Assembly (NCBI RefSeq): GCF_018812025.1
Contig: NC_063044.1
Location: 45,996,077 to 46,060,076, forward strand
Direction: 5' to 3'
DNA from: Megalobrama amblycephala
Taxonomy: Eukaryota > Chordata > Actinopteri > Cypriniformes > Xenocyprididae
Length of the DNA stretch: 64,000 bases
The notes beneath the pieces are model-generated. The model was not told the origin of the DNA and searched no databases. It saw nothing but the letters and a program-made list of their open reading frames with translations. A program made the translations under genes and the position numbers. Of the stretch, positions 11,501 to 22,726 are shown in pieces (positions within the stretch are counted from its first letter, which is position 1; each line of letters opens with the position of its first letter).

Positions 11501-12369
11501 ACATTTCTATCCACCAACCTGAATCTCTCCCACACTGGCCCCAGCCATCCTTATTGTTGTGTTCTGCCCATTAAATAGTTTTTTGTAAGTAATGCAAAAA
11601 GACAAATTTAGAGCCTTCTAGCGTCCCTGGAATATGTTTGATTCATTAGGTGAAATGTATACAGATAATGTTGCTGTCTTGGGGCAGTCAACAATATATT
11701 TTATGCTTATGTTGCTGACAAATGAATTTCTTGCCCCTCAGGTTTACAAGGAGAGAGAGACTTATGTGAAAGAGTGGAGGAAGAGAAAGAGAATGGTAAT
11801 GATCCATAAAAGCACCCATTTACAACTTCAAATTCTGCCCAGGAGACAAATTGTCAGCTAATTTTTAATGACACCAACGTAAGGCATGCATTTATGAAAG
11901 TGCATTAATTTCTAATTTATTTTTGTTGTCAACACCATAGTTCATTAATGTACAAATTGAAACTGCATACTGTGGTCTCAACTGTCTTAACAAATACCTG
12001 TGATAGTGCTATATAACTTAAACTATACAGATATTTACCTTGAAAGGCTCTTGTACCATGATATGAAACTCCAAGCATAGCTTTTAAGTATTTTTTGTCT
12101 CTTTACCTACTAGGTTTCTGATATGGTTGGAGCTATTTTGGAGGGGTATCCAAAAAGCAAGAAACAGTTTCTGGTGAGTCATTCCCTTAGAATATTCTGT
12201 GTATTGTTTTACTGCCAAATGAAAAACATTAGATCTCTGTCAGTGTTATTTTTTTTTATAAGTCTTCTTTTACAAGTCTTCCCTTTTATCTTGTGTATGT
12301 GTTTGAAATCAGGAGGAGGCTGGAATTGAAACAGATGAGGACCATAAAGTGACAATACCCAACATCTGA
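8565..12369 (+). CDS. psmc3ip: Homologous-pairing protein 2 (PSMC3-interacting protein)
   Basis: Eight coding exons: 8565-8586, 8727-8827, 9009-9098, 9181-9292, 9391-9536, 11742-11795, 12114-12173 and 12313-12369 (stop TGA). Phases are consistent and total 642 nt, 213 aa, close to the ~217 aa of the human protein. HOP2 works with MND1 to promote DMC1/RAD51 strand invasion in meiosis and can act as a nuclear-receptor coactivator. Seen: an N-terminal winged-helix domain (about residues 8-80; YLNEKNRPYSAQDVFTNLQ, then VVKAMDQLAQEGKIKEKVYG), coiled coils (about 85-157), and the C-terminal motifs YVKEWRKRKRM and ILEGYPKSKKQF, ending in an acidic GIETDEDHK tail. The exon 5 donor is a weak GTTCGA. 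The start MSKKDSS fits the family. mlx converges from the right. Confidence 0.97.
9537..11741 (+). other. psmc3ip: Large intron 5 of psmc3ip
   Basis: A 2.2-kb AT-rich intron. It has a T-run near 9700 and a dispersed-repeat copy at about 10515-10888 (ending AAACTTTTGAATGGTAGT). No additional exon is required by phase or by comparison with the family. Confidence 0.7.
10515..10888 (+). repeat. Dispersed cyprinid DNA-transposon fragment
   Basis: It shares the blocks GCAAGGAT, GGTGTTCTTTTGAAC, TTTCACAATATTACTG and CCCAAACTTTTGAATGGT with the copies at about 2505, 29110, 32060 and 54128. Confidence 0.7.
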
Positions 12370-12558
12370 TGGAGGCAACTGATTAAATCCAGATGCCGCA
12401 GATATCGTTGCTGGGACACCAGACTTTTGGAAAGGTTGGAAAGTAACATAGAGGATTCTGTGATACCAAGAGAACTGTTTTGTTAGAAACCAATCCTATT
12501 TATAAAAGTTATGTTGTAAAAGAAAGAACCTACAAGCTGTAAATAAGTTTGAATATTG

Positions 12559-12575
12559 TTTATTTTTCAATTAAA
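12559..12575. terminator. Overlapping bidirectional polyadenylation signals (psmc3ip / mlx)
   Basis: ATTAAA at 12570-12575 on + serves psmc3ip. TTTATT at 12559-12564 is AATAAA on - for mlx. They are 5 bp apart and diverge, so the two mature 3' ends should overlap by a few tens of bases. Confidence 0.6.
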
Positions 12576-13904
12576 AAGTATACCGATACAAAAATATTTC
12601 AACCAGATTCTCTTGCTGAAGTCAGAAATGCAGAAGCACAGAGTCTAGTATAGTAGTTCAGCACGACGTAGCCTCGTTTTCATGAGCTAGCATTCGCTTC
12701 ACTGTATGGCTTAACTTGTGAAGACGTCCCTTATTCCAGCACAGGTCAAACAGCTGATTGTACAATCTGTTATTTAAAAAAGATCTTGATACATAAAAAT
12801 CTGTGTCCTGAGTAGACTTTGATTCTAATTTTCATTATGCCTAAATTAACATTCATTAAAACACAAATAAAAATTGGGCGGTCACACCATGTGAAGTCGC
12901 TACCACGCACGGATGCGACTGTGTCTTCAAGGATAGCTTATGCAGCAAAAAACTTACTGATCACAAGAGCTCAAACCATTAACATAAATGTAGAATAAAA
13001 CACTGGACATTACTGCGCTACACAGAGCTGAATAAAAATGTACATAAAATGACAATAAGAGGCTTCTCTTCCATTATTTGTGCGTAGACACTGCAATCTT
13101 TGGTCACAGCATCCCAAGGACACAGTGGCTTAAAAGAGGAACAAAGATGGCTCAGCCTTGCCTAACTTTAAATATATTAAAGCATGCGGGACAGCTGTTT
13201 TTGGACGTAAAAACCAACTGACAGTGATGCATCACAGTGTAACTAGGCCTCTCAGTTCCCCTTTCCAGCACTAAGCTGTTTGCAAAGGTGAAAATGTAGT
13301 TGTGCTTTGGAAAATGAGGTAAAGATGATAACTGAATGCAACACACCAAGCTTAATCATTCAAAGTCAAATGCAGCAAACTGAGACATTTCACACCTCGG
13401 TATGTGTTTCGTGAAGCTGTTGGACAGATGGGTGTTCCTCTTATTTGTGATTGTAAGGTTGCTAGTGTATCTCAGCATCACAACTGCAAACTTGTGAAAA
13501 TATGAATACTGATGAAACCAACAGATATGATTAAACTTTAGGACTGAGGTGTGTTTAACAACAACCAAACAGAACTTATATTGTTTAAATTCTTAAACCA
13601 GGTGAAGGTGTATGAGGAAACAGAATACACAATATGCAGTAACAAACATGTTTTTCCTCTTACCTTCCAAATTACTAGTTATACATTTTTTTTTTTTCAT
13701 TTCCACACTTGTTGATTGGAATCACTGCTATAAACACTTCTTCATATCAGTCAATACTTGAGCAAGCGCTACTTCATCTCTTCAGAGTTCTTGAACGCAC
13801 CCCAGTCCATTAGTGTGCTGCACAGTGTGTGTGTGTGTGTGATAGAGACTGTCCCTGTGTTCTTGAATGAGATATTAGCCTGAGAGACAGACAGATGGAC
13901 AACT
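12576..13904 (-). other. mlx: 3' UTR of mlx
   Basis: About 1.3 kb between the mlx stop (13905-13907) and the minus-strand AATAAA at 12564-12559. It has no coding character on either strand. It contains a short TG run at about 13826-13843. Confidence 0.65.
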
Positions 13905-16269
13905 TCAGTACAGCTGACCATTCACCTGCTGCAGCACAGTCACCACATACTCTCTCAGCGTCTGTCAACAATACAGAAAAACATGGTCAGTGTGGGAGTT
14001 TTCAATGTTTATCTAAACTCGTGCCGTTGATTGACAGAAAAACGGAGGCTATCTGATCATAAAAATAGCAAGTGTAAATGTCCTTTAAGACAGTTGTTCT
14101 CAACCAGAGGGCCTCAGCAAATTTCTAAAGGAACCTCAAGGTGACTGATTTGAAATGAGAGATTTAAAGGGTTAGTTCAAACAAAAAATGAAATTGTCAT
14201 TAATTACTCACCCTCATGTCGTTCCATATCCGTAAGACCTTTTGTTCATCTTCGGAACACAAATTAAGATAATGAAATATGAGAGCTTTCTGTTCCTCCA
14301 TAGAGATCAAACACAACTACCACTTTCGATGTCCAGAAAGGTGCTTTGTTTGCACAAAAAAAAACAGAATTTACCATTTTAGTTAAGAAAATATTTAGAT
14401 GCAATGCACGTTAATGAGAAAATAAAGGCCTTCTGAAGCGATGCGAAAAATCCATATTTATCAAGTTATTAAGTAAAATTTCTAGCTTCCGCCAGATCGC
14501 CTTCTGTATTCAACTTCCAAAGAAAGTGTAAACTGACGTCGCGTCAGTTAAGTTTTTTCCGTAAGTTGAATAGGGAAGGCGTAGGATGTAGCATAAGATT
14601 TTTGAACTGCGAAAGTTTTACACTTTTTTTCGTAAGTTGAATACGGAAAGCAGTCTGGCAGAAGCTAGATATTTTACTTAATATCTTGTTAAATATGGAT
14701 TTTTTTTACACAAACGCATCGCTTCGTTTCAGAAGGCCTTTATTAACCCCTCGGAGCCATGTGGCGTACACGTTTATGTTGGATGGATGTGGATGGAGAC
14801 ACTTTCTTTAGCTCATATTCGTTGATCCTCGCTCACTGCCATTATAAAGCTTGGATGCATCAGGATATTTATTAATATAACTCTGATTGTGTTCATCAGA
14901 AGGAAGAAAGTCATATACACCTAGGATGCCTTGAGGGTGAGTAAATCTTGGGGTAATTTTCATTTGAAAGTGAACTAACCCTTTAATCCTTATCCAGTAA
15001 ATCAAAACCACAGGAAAAGTCATGGGGCCTTTGAAAATGATTATGGACAAAAGCAGGCCTTGAAGTCAAATGTTGAGAACCCCTGCTTAAACGTGAGCGT
15101 GCGTACGTGTGCTACCTGTGGCTTGCAGTGTTCCTCAATCCAGCTGAAGACGCAGGCAGAGAGCTCCTGAAAACTGCTGACTGACACTGAGGCACTGAAG
15201 GACTGGAATAGAGAGTCCATGATGCTCTGAAACACGCTGAACTTCACCTGATCTGAAACCTGCTCGCTGCCCTGCTGAGGGTTATTTTGATGAGCCTTCA
15301 CAATGTGCTCGTAGTTCCTGAAACAAACCACACACAGAGTCAATTGGGCTGCATGTTTCAAATGACCCAATTCTGATTTTTATGTGGCACAGGTCAGAAA
15401 TGACCCACGAATATGTAAGTAGGAAAAAAAGCACATGGATTCCAATATTCTCAGATCGGTTTCAGGCATAATTTATATGTGGAAATAAACTGACATGAAT
15501 TGGAAATTGGCATTTGCCACATAAGCGGACAGATCGGTTATTCCCGTCAATGCGAGTCGCACGTCATTGAAAAAGCAAAGGTGGCGAAGGACGTCAAATC
15601 AGACACCAACTGTGATCACATGACTCTTTTCAATGGTGCAACCCAGTGGAGACATGCTGAAGTTTTATGTTTTTTAGCCTTTGGGGCGAACTTTAAATAT
15701 GGTGCAGAAAGCAAAAGCTTGCATTATCATCTTGCCTGTGTCCATTGCAAATCACGCCATCTTTACTTCCTTATTGACCCTAGCTTTTCCAGATCAGTAC
15801 ATATACCTTGGGTTGTTTCGACAAGTGTATATTGTAAATGCAGATATTGGATATGGGTCACTTTTAAAAGGTGATGCAAGCTGGTTGTCAGAAAAAAAAA
15901 AACTGATATAGTCAAAAAAATAGAATTGGGCATCAAGACCTGCATTGTAAATGTGGCCTTAGAGGTCACATTTGTATGTAAAGACTTCTCCCTCCCTTAA
16001 AGGTCTTAAAGGTTGTTATCTTTCTTGGCAGAAGAGTGACAGTGTCAGATAAAGCCCTCTGAAACCCCAAAACAGCTCTGCAGGAGAATAAGTGGAACTA
16101 TATTTGTCTGCTTAAGCAGCTAAAAATGTTTCCGGCCCCCCTTTGAATAACCAACCACTCACGTTTTCATAATTTTCAGTGCCATCACCTCCTTCCTAAG
16201 TGTGGAAACATCCTCTTCCTGCTTCTTCTTTTCTTTGTGGAGAAACTGAATGTAGTCGATTGCTGCAAA

Positions 16270-16312
<43 letters not shown>

Positions 16313-19300
16313 GCGCAAACAAACAAGAGTTGCTGAGCTTTTCCATTCCAGACTAAAGGACATGTTCCAAGGAAATATAAATAGGTAATGCAGGTTCTCA
16401 CTCTTCTGAAGGACTGTAGCTTTGCTGATCTTTTGTGTGGCCATGGCAAAGTCAGACTGCTGCTGGCATGTAGGCACTATAGACTGCAGGTCATCATAGC
16501 CTTTCTGTGGGATAGAGATCCATACAGACACTTTTGAGTGATGAGCTGAATGTGTGAAGCATGTGCACATGCCATGTGTACTTTTATACATGGGCAGCTC
16601 ATGATACAGTGTTTTGAGTGGCTCGGTTTACAGTATCTCTGCATCTGCTCTGAGATTGGGTCTCTTATATCGGTACATTTGGGAAAGCAACAAATTTGTT
16701 ATGAGAAGTGCTTATAAACTGTCTGTTTACAACAAAATAGAAGGGCTGCCTGTGGTTTTCCACCAAAATAACATCTTGGTCATTTAATGTTTGAAAATTA
16801 AGACCATAAAAATTAGTACTGTAATTTTACAAATTTTCTTAAAAATTAAGTGAAATATTACAATGGTAACCTTTTGTTTGATATTTTTATTTAGTGTTAA
16901 TAATACTACTAATAATCATTATTATAAACAAAGCCCACAAAATTGCATTCAGTTTTCATCAGTAATATCGCAATCTGATTTTGTCCCCACTGAGAGCTGA
17001 GAATAAATTCATTATTTATATTTGGCAAAATGGTTTTCTTACCCTTTTAGACTTGGTGCTATTTCTTAATCTACAAAGTAAAAGTAAAATCAATACAGTT
17101 ACATCATGTCTTGTGCGAAGTTTTAAGACATGTCAAGTTAAACAAACTGTACTTTAACTTTTAAAAAACGCATCTCAAGGCACTCTTGCATTTAATTGCA
17201 TCAGATTTGCTCTTTGTCCTGTTTTTAAACACAACAACGTGTCCTGTTTGCCCTCTCTAAACAGATTTATGAGCACGGTTGCTGCCCTGAACTGAAAGTC
17301 AGTGTGTACGGCTGCTATCAGACAAGCTACTGAAACACAAGACCATCCAAAGCAATATTAAAAATGAAATGTTTTGACGTTTGAATACAGTCAAGTTAAG
17401 TAATTATTGTGCTTTTTATGATTGATCATTGCTGTCACTTGGGTTCCCTTGGCATCTATATTATGAAACCAGAAAAGATTGTGCTTATGTCGGCTACTAT
17501 ATATCCATGCTCTTTCATGGTCTTACCTTGATGGCATCCCTGCGTTTCTGCTCTGCCTGTGTGTGTGCCTGTCTCCTCCGGTCTTTATACGACTCCTTAT
17601 AGGGCGTCTCATGTCTGTTGTCACTGTCTTCATCATCTAAACCAAAGGGAAGAAGAACCATCTGTTAGCTACCAGTGGTCATGATTTATTATATTTTATC
17701 TCTCTTTAAAGTATCGACACATCTTTTTTTCTGTATTATGACGTACATCCAAGTGTAATGGATAATTGAAAAAAGAAAAACTATAGGACGGTTGATTGGA
17801 TTGGAAGCGTTGAACTCGAAATTATTAGGACCCTGATAGCAACATAGTGACGGCACAGATCCGGCCCACATCTGGTCCGCGTATAAACCACATGTACCAG
17901 ATGAGGGCCGGATCTGGGCCAGACTATGTTGCTGTCTGGGGAAGTCCGGCATACATCAACAGAAATAAGATACAGTTACAATATTTATAAAAATTACAAG
18001 GTCAAAAAATGAAAGCATAATGAAACGTATGAATGGATGAATCGAAATTGAAAAATGCATTTCGAAAAAAGATGAATTTCGATTTCTTGCCAACTTTAAC
18101 AGTGGCAAACCATCCAGAAAAGGGGAAAAAATGGCCATTTTACAGCAAAGGGTATTTATCAATGTTGATATTAGATGATTGAGATTAGTAGTATCATCAC
18201 CTGTGTTTGGTACTGAAGAGGCACTTGTGGATCCAATGCTGTTGGCTCTTGACACCTGAGTTCCTTTGCAAGCATTATCAGCAAAGAAACCTAAAGATAT
18301 ATAAATAAGTGCAAATATATAAACTAGTGGTACTCTTTGGTTACTACAATATTTGACAGCACAAACCAAGTAGTTTCAGATTGTCAAGTCCAGCCCATGA
18401 GGTAATTATGTTTTATGATTTTATAACCTTCATCTAACCTACTCTGAAGTCTATCCCTCATCTTGGCATATAAGCTGGAGAAAAAACACAGTGTAAGCCT
18501 GACTGTGTAGTTAAGACTCGGTAATAATTTATAGCTCAGGTACTCACTGTGGTCGAAGCCGTTGTCGCTGAAGCCGCCATCCGTCTGCTGAGACATAGTG
18601 ACAGGTGATGTAGAAAGACAAACAGAAGAGTCAAAACCAAACTAAACATCCAGAGACCAGCCAAATGATGATCACATATGCAAACAGAGCCTGACCTGTC
18701 CTGCCTTACCTTTATCTGGGACACCTCTAACTTCCAACTGTGAGGTGTCCTAAATAAACCCCTTTAAAATATAATGTCTCTCCAAGCTGTCAGATTGAGC
18801 AATCACTGTCATATTGTCAAGCTGTCATTACAGCTTGTGGAAAAGAGGGCATATTTTATTCGTTGCGCATGAATATGCGGCAGGAACTCAAGAGAATAAA
18901 TATAGTGAGGAACAAAAGAGAACCCGAGTTTCTAGTGAGGCAGTTAAATGCGTTTTGAAACAGTCAATGTAGCCAACAAGCAAGTTAGCTTAGCGGACTC
19001 AACTCAACTAAAACATCTGCTACACAGCTTCCACTCTAACGTTAACAACATAAATGGTTCGTTTACGCGCAGAAACGTTTTCGGCCTCGTTTCAGCAGTG
19101 ATTTGTTGTCTAAATCACCGCTATACTCTACGTTTAAAGGATATGTGGGAAGCTGTAATTGTTCTTTTGACATGCTTAACTTTACGGCTAGCCAGCTGAG
19201 CTAGAAAGTGAAACCAACCCTCCACAGATGAACAGAAACACACGTTACTAAGTCGTTTTGGATGGAAACGGCTGTTTAAAATCAAGACGATCTTTATTTG

Positions 19301-19357
19301 AATAGTTTTGCTTACTTTTAGCCAGGGATCCTCCGGCGACGCGCTGTTTTCCGTCAT
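13905..19357 (-). CDS. mlx: Max-like protein X (bHLH-leucine zipper transcription factor)
   Basis: Eight coding exons on -: 19357-19316, 18587-18548, 18290-18201, 17636-17527, 16504-16402, 16262-16163, 15317-15116 and 13961-13905 (stop TGA). They total 744 nt, 247 aa, matching the short (gamma-type) MLX isoform. MLX dimerises with MondoA/ChREBP or MAD family proteins and binds E-box/ChoRE DNA in glucose-responsive transcription. Seen: start MTENSASPEDPWLK, block VSRANSIGSTSASSVPNT, basic region and helix 1 (QAEQKRRDAIKKGYDDLQ, about residues 79-100), helix 2 (ISKATVLQKTIDYIQFLHK), leucine zipper (VSTLRKEVMALKIMK), and a C-terminal dimerisation/cytoplasmic-localisation domain (SIMDSLFQSFSASVSV, ELSACVFSWIEEHCKPQ) ending VNGQLY. 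Exon 2 has a tandem CAGCAG acceptor, so one Gln is optional. Confidence 0.96.
14094..15088. mobile_element. hAT-like element with a TTAA foldback nested inside
   Basis: The left end CAGTTGTTCTCAACCAGAGG and right end GTTGAGAACCCCTG are inverted, the same family as at about 60497-61684. The interior is occupied by a TTAA-type foldback (14164-14986). No clean 8-bp duplication is visible. It lies in the last intron of mlx. Confidence 0.6.
14164..14986. mobile_element. TTAA-bounded foldback MITE, family C
   Basis: TTAA at 14164-14167 and 14983-14986, inverted ends AGGGTTAGTTCA... and ...TGAACTAACCCT. Long inverted arms recur inside (CTTCTGAAGCGATGC near 14430 against GCATCGCTTCGTTTCAGAAG near 14716). 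The same family is at 19782-20573, with degenerate copies at about 27266, 36447, 44418, 51006 and 54272. Confidence 0.82.
15318..16162 (-). other. Intron 6 of mlx, no further feature
   Basis: Open frames on + at 15500-15874 and 15681-15911 have no recognisable homology and fall wholly inside the intron. They look like chance frames. Confidence 0.6.
16269..16316. repeat. (CA)n microsatellite
   Basis: About 20 ACAC dinucleotide units followed by GCGCGC, just upstream (in transcript terms) of mlx exon 6. It is close enough to the acceptor to overlap the intronic pyrimidine context. Confidence 0.9.
16505..17526 (-). other. Intron 4 of mlx
   Basis: AT-rich, no exon or recognisable repeat apart from short AT runs. 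Confidence 0.6.
17830..17945. repeat. Short imperfect palindrome in mlx intron 3
   Basis: The arms pair: GATAGCAACATAGT...GATCCGGCCC on the left and GGGCCGGATCTGGGCC...ACTATGTTGCTGTC on the right. It could fold into a long hairpin and resembles a short fish GC-rich interspersed repeat. Confidence 0.6.
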
Positions 19358-19392
19358 TTTGGAATAAACAATGACGGGATATTACGACGTGT

Positions 19393-19406
19393 GCCCCCTA
19401 GTGGCC
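19393..19406 (-). promoter_or_regulatory. CTCF-like motif just upstream of mlx
   Basis: On the minus strand GGCCACTAGGGGGC, matching the CTCF core (CCACNAGGGGGC). It lies about 36-49 bp upstream of the mlx ATG and so falls in the promoter/5' UTR. Occupancy is an inference. Confidence 0.6.
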
Positions 19407-19781
19407 ATTATCTGATCCTCATTCTAGAGACTCATCCTCCACTCTGTCCATCTCTCTTAAACCCACTTTTCCTTGTGACTTCCGATAAACATGAGAGGTT
19501 CATTGTTAATTCAACGGAAATGATTATTAGTTCATTTACTCTTTAATATACCGCACAGTCTATGTAGCTATTTATCTCGCCCATACCTTACATTGATCCA
19601 TCTCCTGGGACCCAGGAATATACTTTTGTCCTCTGTAGTGGACATTATATTTTAGTGATTTTCTCTGAGATCATACATGTCACAGTTTTAAATCTGGATG
19701 TCCTGTAAAGAGCACTTCCAGGGCTTTGCAGAGAAAACAATTTTTAGAGGTTTCCCTATGACAACAACAACTCCTTTGTCT

Positions 19782-20573
19782 TTAAAGGGTTAGTTCACCC
19801 AAAAATGAAAATAATGTCATTAATTACTCACCCTCATGCCGTTTCACACCCCCGTAAGACCTTCATTCATCTTCAGAACACAAATTAAGATATTTTTGTT
19901 GAAATCCGATGGCTCCGTGAGGCCTGCATAGGGAGCAATGACATTTCCTCTCTCAAGATCCATTAATGTACTAAAAACATATTTAAATCAGTTCATGTGA
20001 GTACAGTGGTTCAATATTAATATTATAAAGCGATGAGAATATTTTTGGTGAGCCAAAAAAAATAAAATAATAATGACTTATTTAGTGATGGCCGATTTCA
20101 AAACACTGCTTCAGGAAGCATTGGAGCATAATGAATCAGTGTATCGAATCATGATTCAGATCGCGTGTCAAACCACCAAACTGCTGAAATCATGTGACTT
20201 TGGCGCTCCAAACCGCTGATTCGTTATGCTGATTCATTATGTTCTGAATCTTCCTGAAGCAGTGTTTTGAAATCGGCCATCACTAGTCGTTATTTTTTTT
20301 TTTTTGGCGCGCCAAAAATATTCTTGTCGCTTTATAATATTAATATTGAACCACTGTACTCACATGAACTGATTTAAATATGTTTTTAGTATCCAGTGAT
20401 TAATGGATCTTGAGAGAGGAAGTGTCATTGCTGTGAATGCAGGCCTCACGGAGCCATTGGATTTCAACAAAAATATCTCAATTTGCGTTCCGAAGATTAA
20501 CGAAGGTGTGGAACGGCATGAGCGTGAGAAATGAATGACATTATTTTCATTTTTGGTTGAACTAACCCTTTAA
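19782..20573. mobile_element. TTAA-bounded foldback MITE, family C, with near-perfect internal palindrome
   Basis: TTAA at 19782-19785 and 20570-20573, ends AGGGTTAGTTCACCC / GAACTAACCCT. Almost the whole 790 bp is an inverted repeat: arms include TTAATATTATAAAGCGA near 20016 against its inverse near 20330, and GATGGCCGATTTCAAAACAC (20088) against its inverse ending near 20281. Confidence 0.85.
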
Positions 20574-21599
20574 ATATGATTGAAAATGAAAATTAGCACT
20601 CTTATGGAAATATGATAATATTTTGTAATTATCATTTAAATCTGAGTAATTTTCAAATTGTTTGTTATGAATCGACATCTCAGGAAAATGTTATGGAGTT
20701 TATAATCAAAATATGACTTTATCAGGCATTTTATGAGACACAACAAGTGAATAGGGAAAGAAATTATATATCAATATTCCTATTAATTATTAGATATTAT
20801 TATGAAAATGTTGCCAATTATTACTCCCATTATTACACCTCTTTTTTCATTACATGTTGCTCCAAGAACACATTAAAATGCAAATTAGACACAATGTATA
20901 GATGCATTGTATTGAATAGAAAAACTCATGTATGACTATTTTACCCACATACTGCATAAAGTAAAATGGTATATCAATTAATTCCATTATATCTTCATTA
21001 TATCATTTTTATATCATTATATAATATCATTTCATTATATCATCTTTATACAAAGTTTGGTTAAAAACAATCCTGAAGCCTCAAAATTGATTGGTGATTA
21101 AAAAAAAAAAAAAAAAAAATCCCATTGTTTTTGCCTATACATGTAATTTCATGTAATTTATTTTTTTTAAACAACTTAGTCCTGGTGTCCACCACAGAGG
21201 ATAAAGCATAACATATGAATAAAATATAATGTTATTTTTTCATTTGTTTCTTATGCTCTAAACAATATAATGACGTGAAAAAAAAATAATAATAATTTTT
21301 TCTGGGTCTCAGGAGGATATGTAAAGATGAACGCCAGTGTGTGTTGTTCAGTCATTCCACGTGGTGGTGCTCTAAGAGAGTGAATCAAACTGAGTGTTAA
21401 AGAATATGTTTGTGTGACATGATAATGTGAGGATAGACAGTGTTGGAAATCTCAGAAGCGAAGACCAGGAGACTTGGATGTATCTTCAGCAGGATTCTTT
21501 ATTGAGAACACGTGCTGTCGGTAGCTGCAGTCATCAAGTCTAACTAAGGCAGTGTACATTGAAGTTTATATACATTTTAGGGGGCAGTGCTTAGGGATA

Positions 21600-22726
21600 G
21601 AGACAAACAGGGCCGGGTCTAGGGGGGGGCTAGGGGGGGCATTGCCCCCCAGAATTTCCTTGTGCCCCCCCAAAAATGTGCAGCCAACAATAAAAATGAA
21701 TAAGCCTACATAAACATAAAAAACGTCTTATCTATTGAATAAGGATCGGCCACTTTAATCACAGAAAAAAAGTGAATATTATGCTTATAATGATATTTAA
21801 TCTCACAAAAATGGACTTAAAATCCAAAAACATGCGAACTGGGAAGTAACGAACATTAATCAGAAAACACGTCGAAAACAAGTGTACACCTAATCTTCAA
21901 GCAAGTAGCCTAAAAAAAATATCACAATGAGGATCACATCTGCATCAGCCGAACATATTTTCTGCATGCTGAGATAGCTGTCAGCGAACATTTCCTCAGT
22001 AATTTCGTTAACAATGAATAATTTGAACATTATATCCAGGGGCGGTGCTAGGGGTGGGCTAAGGGGGCTGGAACCCCAAATGTTTTTCCAAAAGCCCTGA
22101 ATCTTTCAGGTTTGAGGTTTCTGTGCTGCGTGTTTTAAAGAGAAGTGTGCATCCGAAAATACAATGTAGACTGAGACTCTATATCACAACTAAAAAGATG
22201 TTTGAGCCCTCTTTCATGACCAGGTACAAGTCAATGCTGTTTCTTTGTTCCATTTGCACTCTATACATGGGTTGAAGCTCTCAGTTTTGAGCTTCCAAAG
22301 TGCACCAGACTGATGCATTTAACCTTAAAATACACAAACATTTCTTACCGGGGGGGCATGCCCCTGGACCCCCCTAGATGATGGTATATAATGTACATTT
22401 TATGAACTTTAACCAAGAATACTACAAAAAACGCTCCTTTCATGTCAGTAAATTAAAATGTCATTGGACAAATATAGATTTCGGTTAAGCCCCGAATGTA
22501 TACAATGTCTGGCTCCGCCCCTTATTATGTCCATAAATAATTCACATGGCCTACATAGCCAGTACAAATTAGGCTATAGCCTATAATTTGTTAGCCACAA
22601 GACGATTCTTGATGAATCAAAAAAACAAAAAGTTAGCTATGAATATTAGCCTAGAAAATGCTGCCCTACCAAAATTTGTGATTGCCCCCCCAGTCCAGCA
22701 AGCCTAGTACCGGGCCTGGAGACAAA
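21600..22726. mobile_element. Non-autonomous hAT element with perfect 8-bp TSD
   Basis: Element 21608-22718, ends CAGGGCCGGGTCTAGG and (inverse) CAGGCCCGGTACTAGG. It is flanked by GAGACAAA at 21600-21607 and 22719-22726. CAGGG termini plus an 8-bp duplication are hAT hallmarks. It has no transposase frame. A second hAT-like element lies inside it. Confidence 0.88.
22029..22531. mobile_element. Second hAT-like element nested in the first
   Basis: It starts CAGGGGCGGTGCTAGG (22037) and ends GGCTCCGCCCCTT (22523), with imperfect flanking duplications ATTATATC (22029-22036) and ATTATGTC (22524-22531). The interior has no coding frame. Confidence 0.7.

Noticed and set aside
15500..15911. Two overlapping + frames of 124 and 76 codons
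   Set aside because: Entirely within an mlx intron on the opposite strand; no splice support, homology or codon bias.
16269..16316. CRISPR-like or satellite array
   Set aside because: It is a plain (CA)n microsatellite; no spacer-repeat structure exists anywhere in the window.
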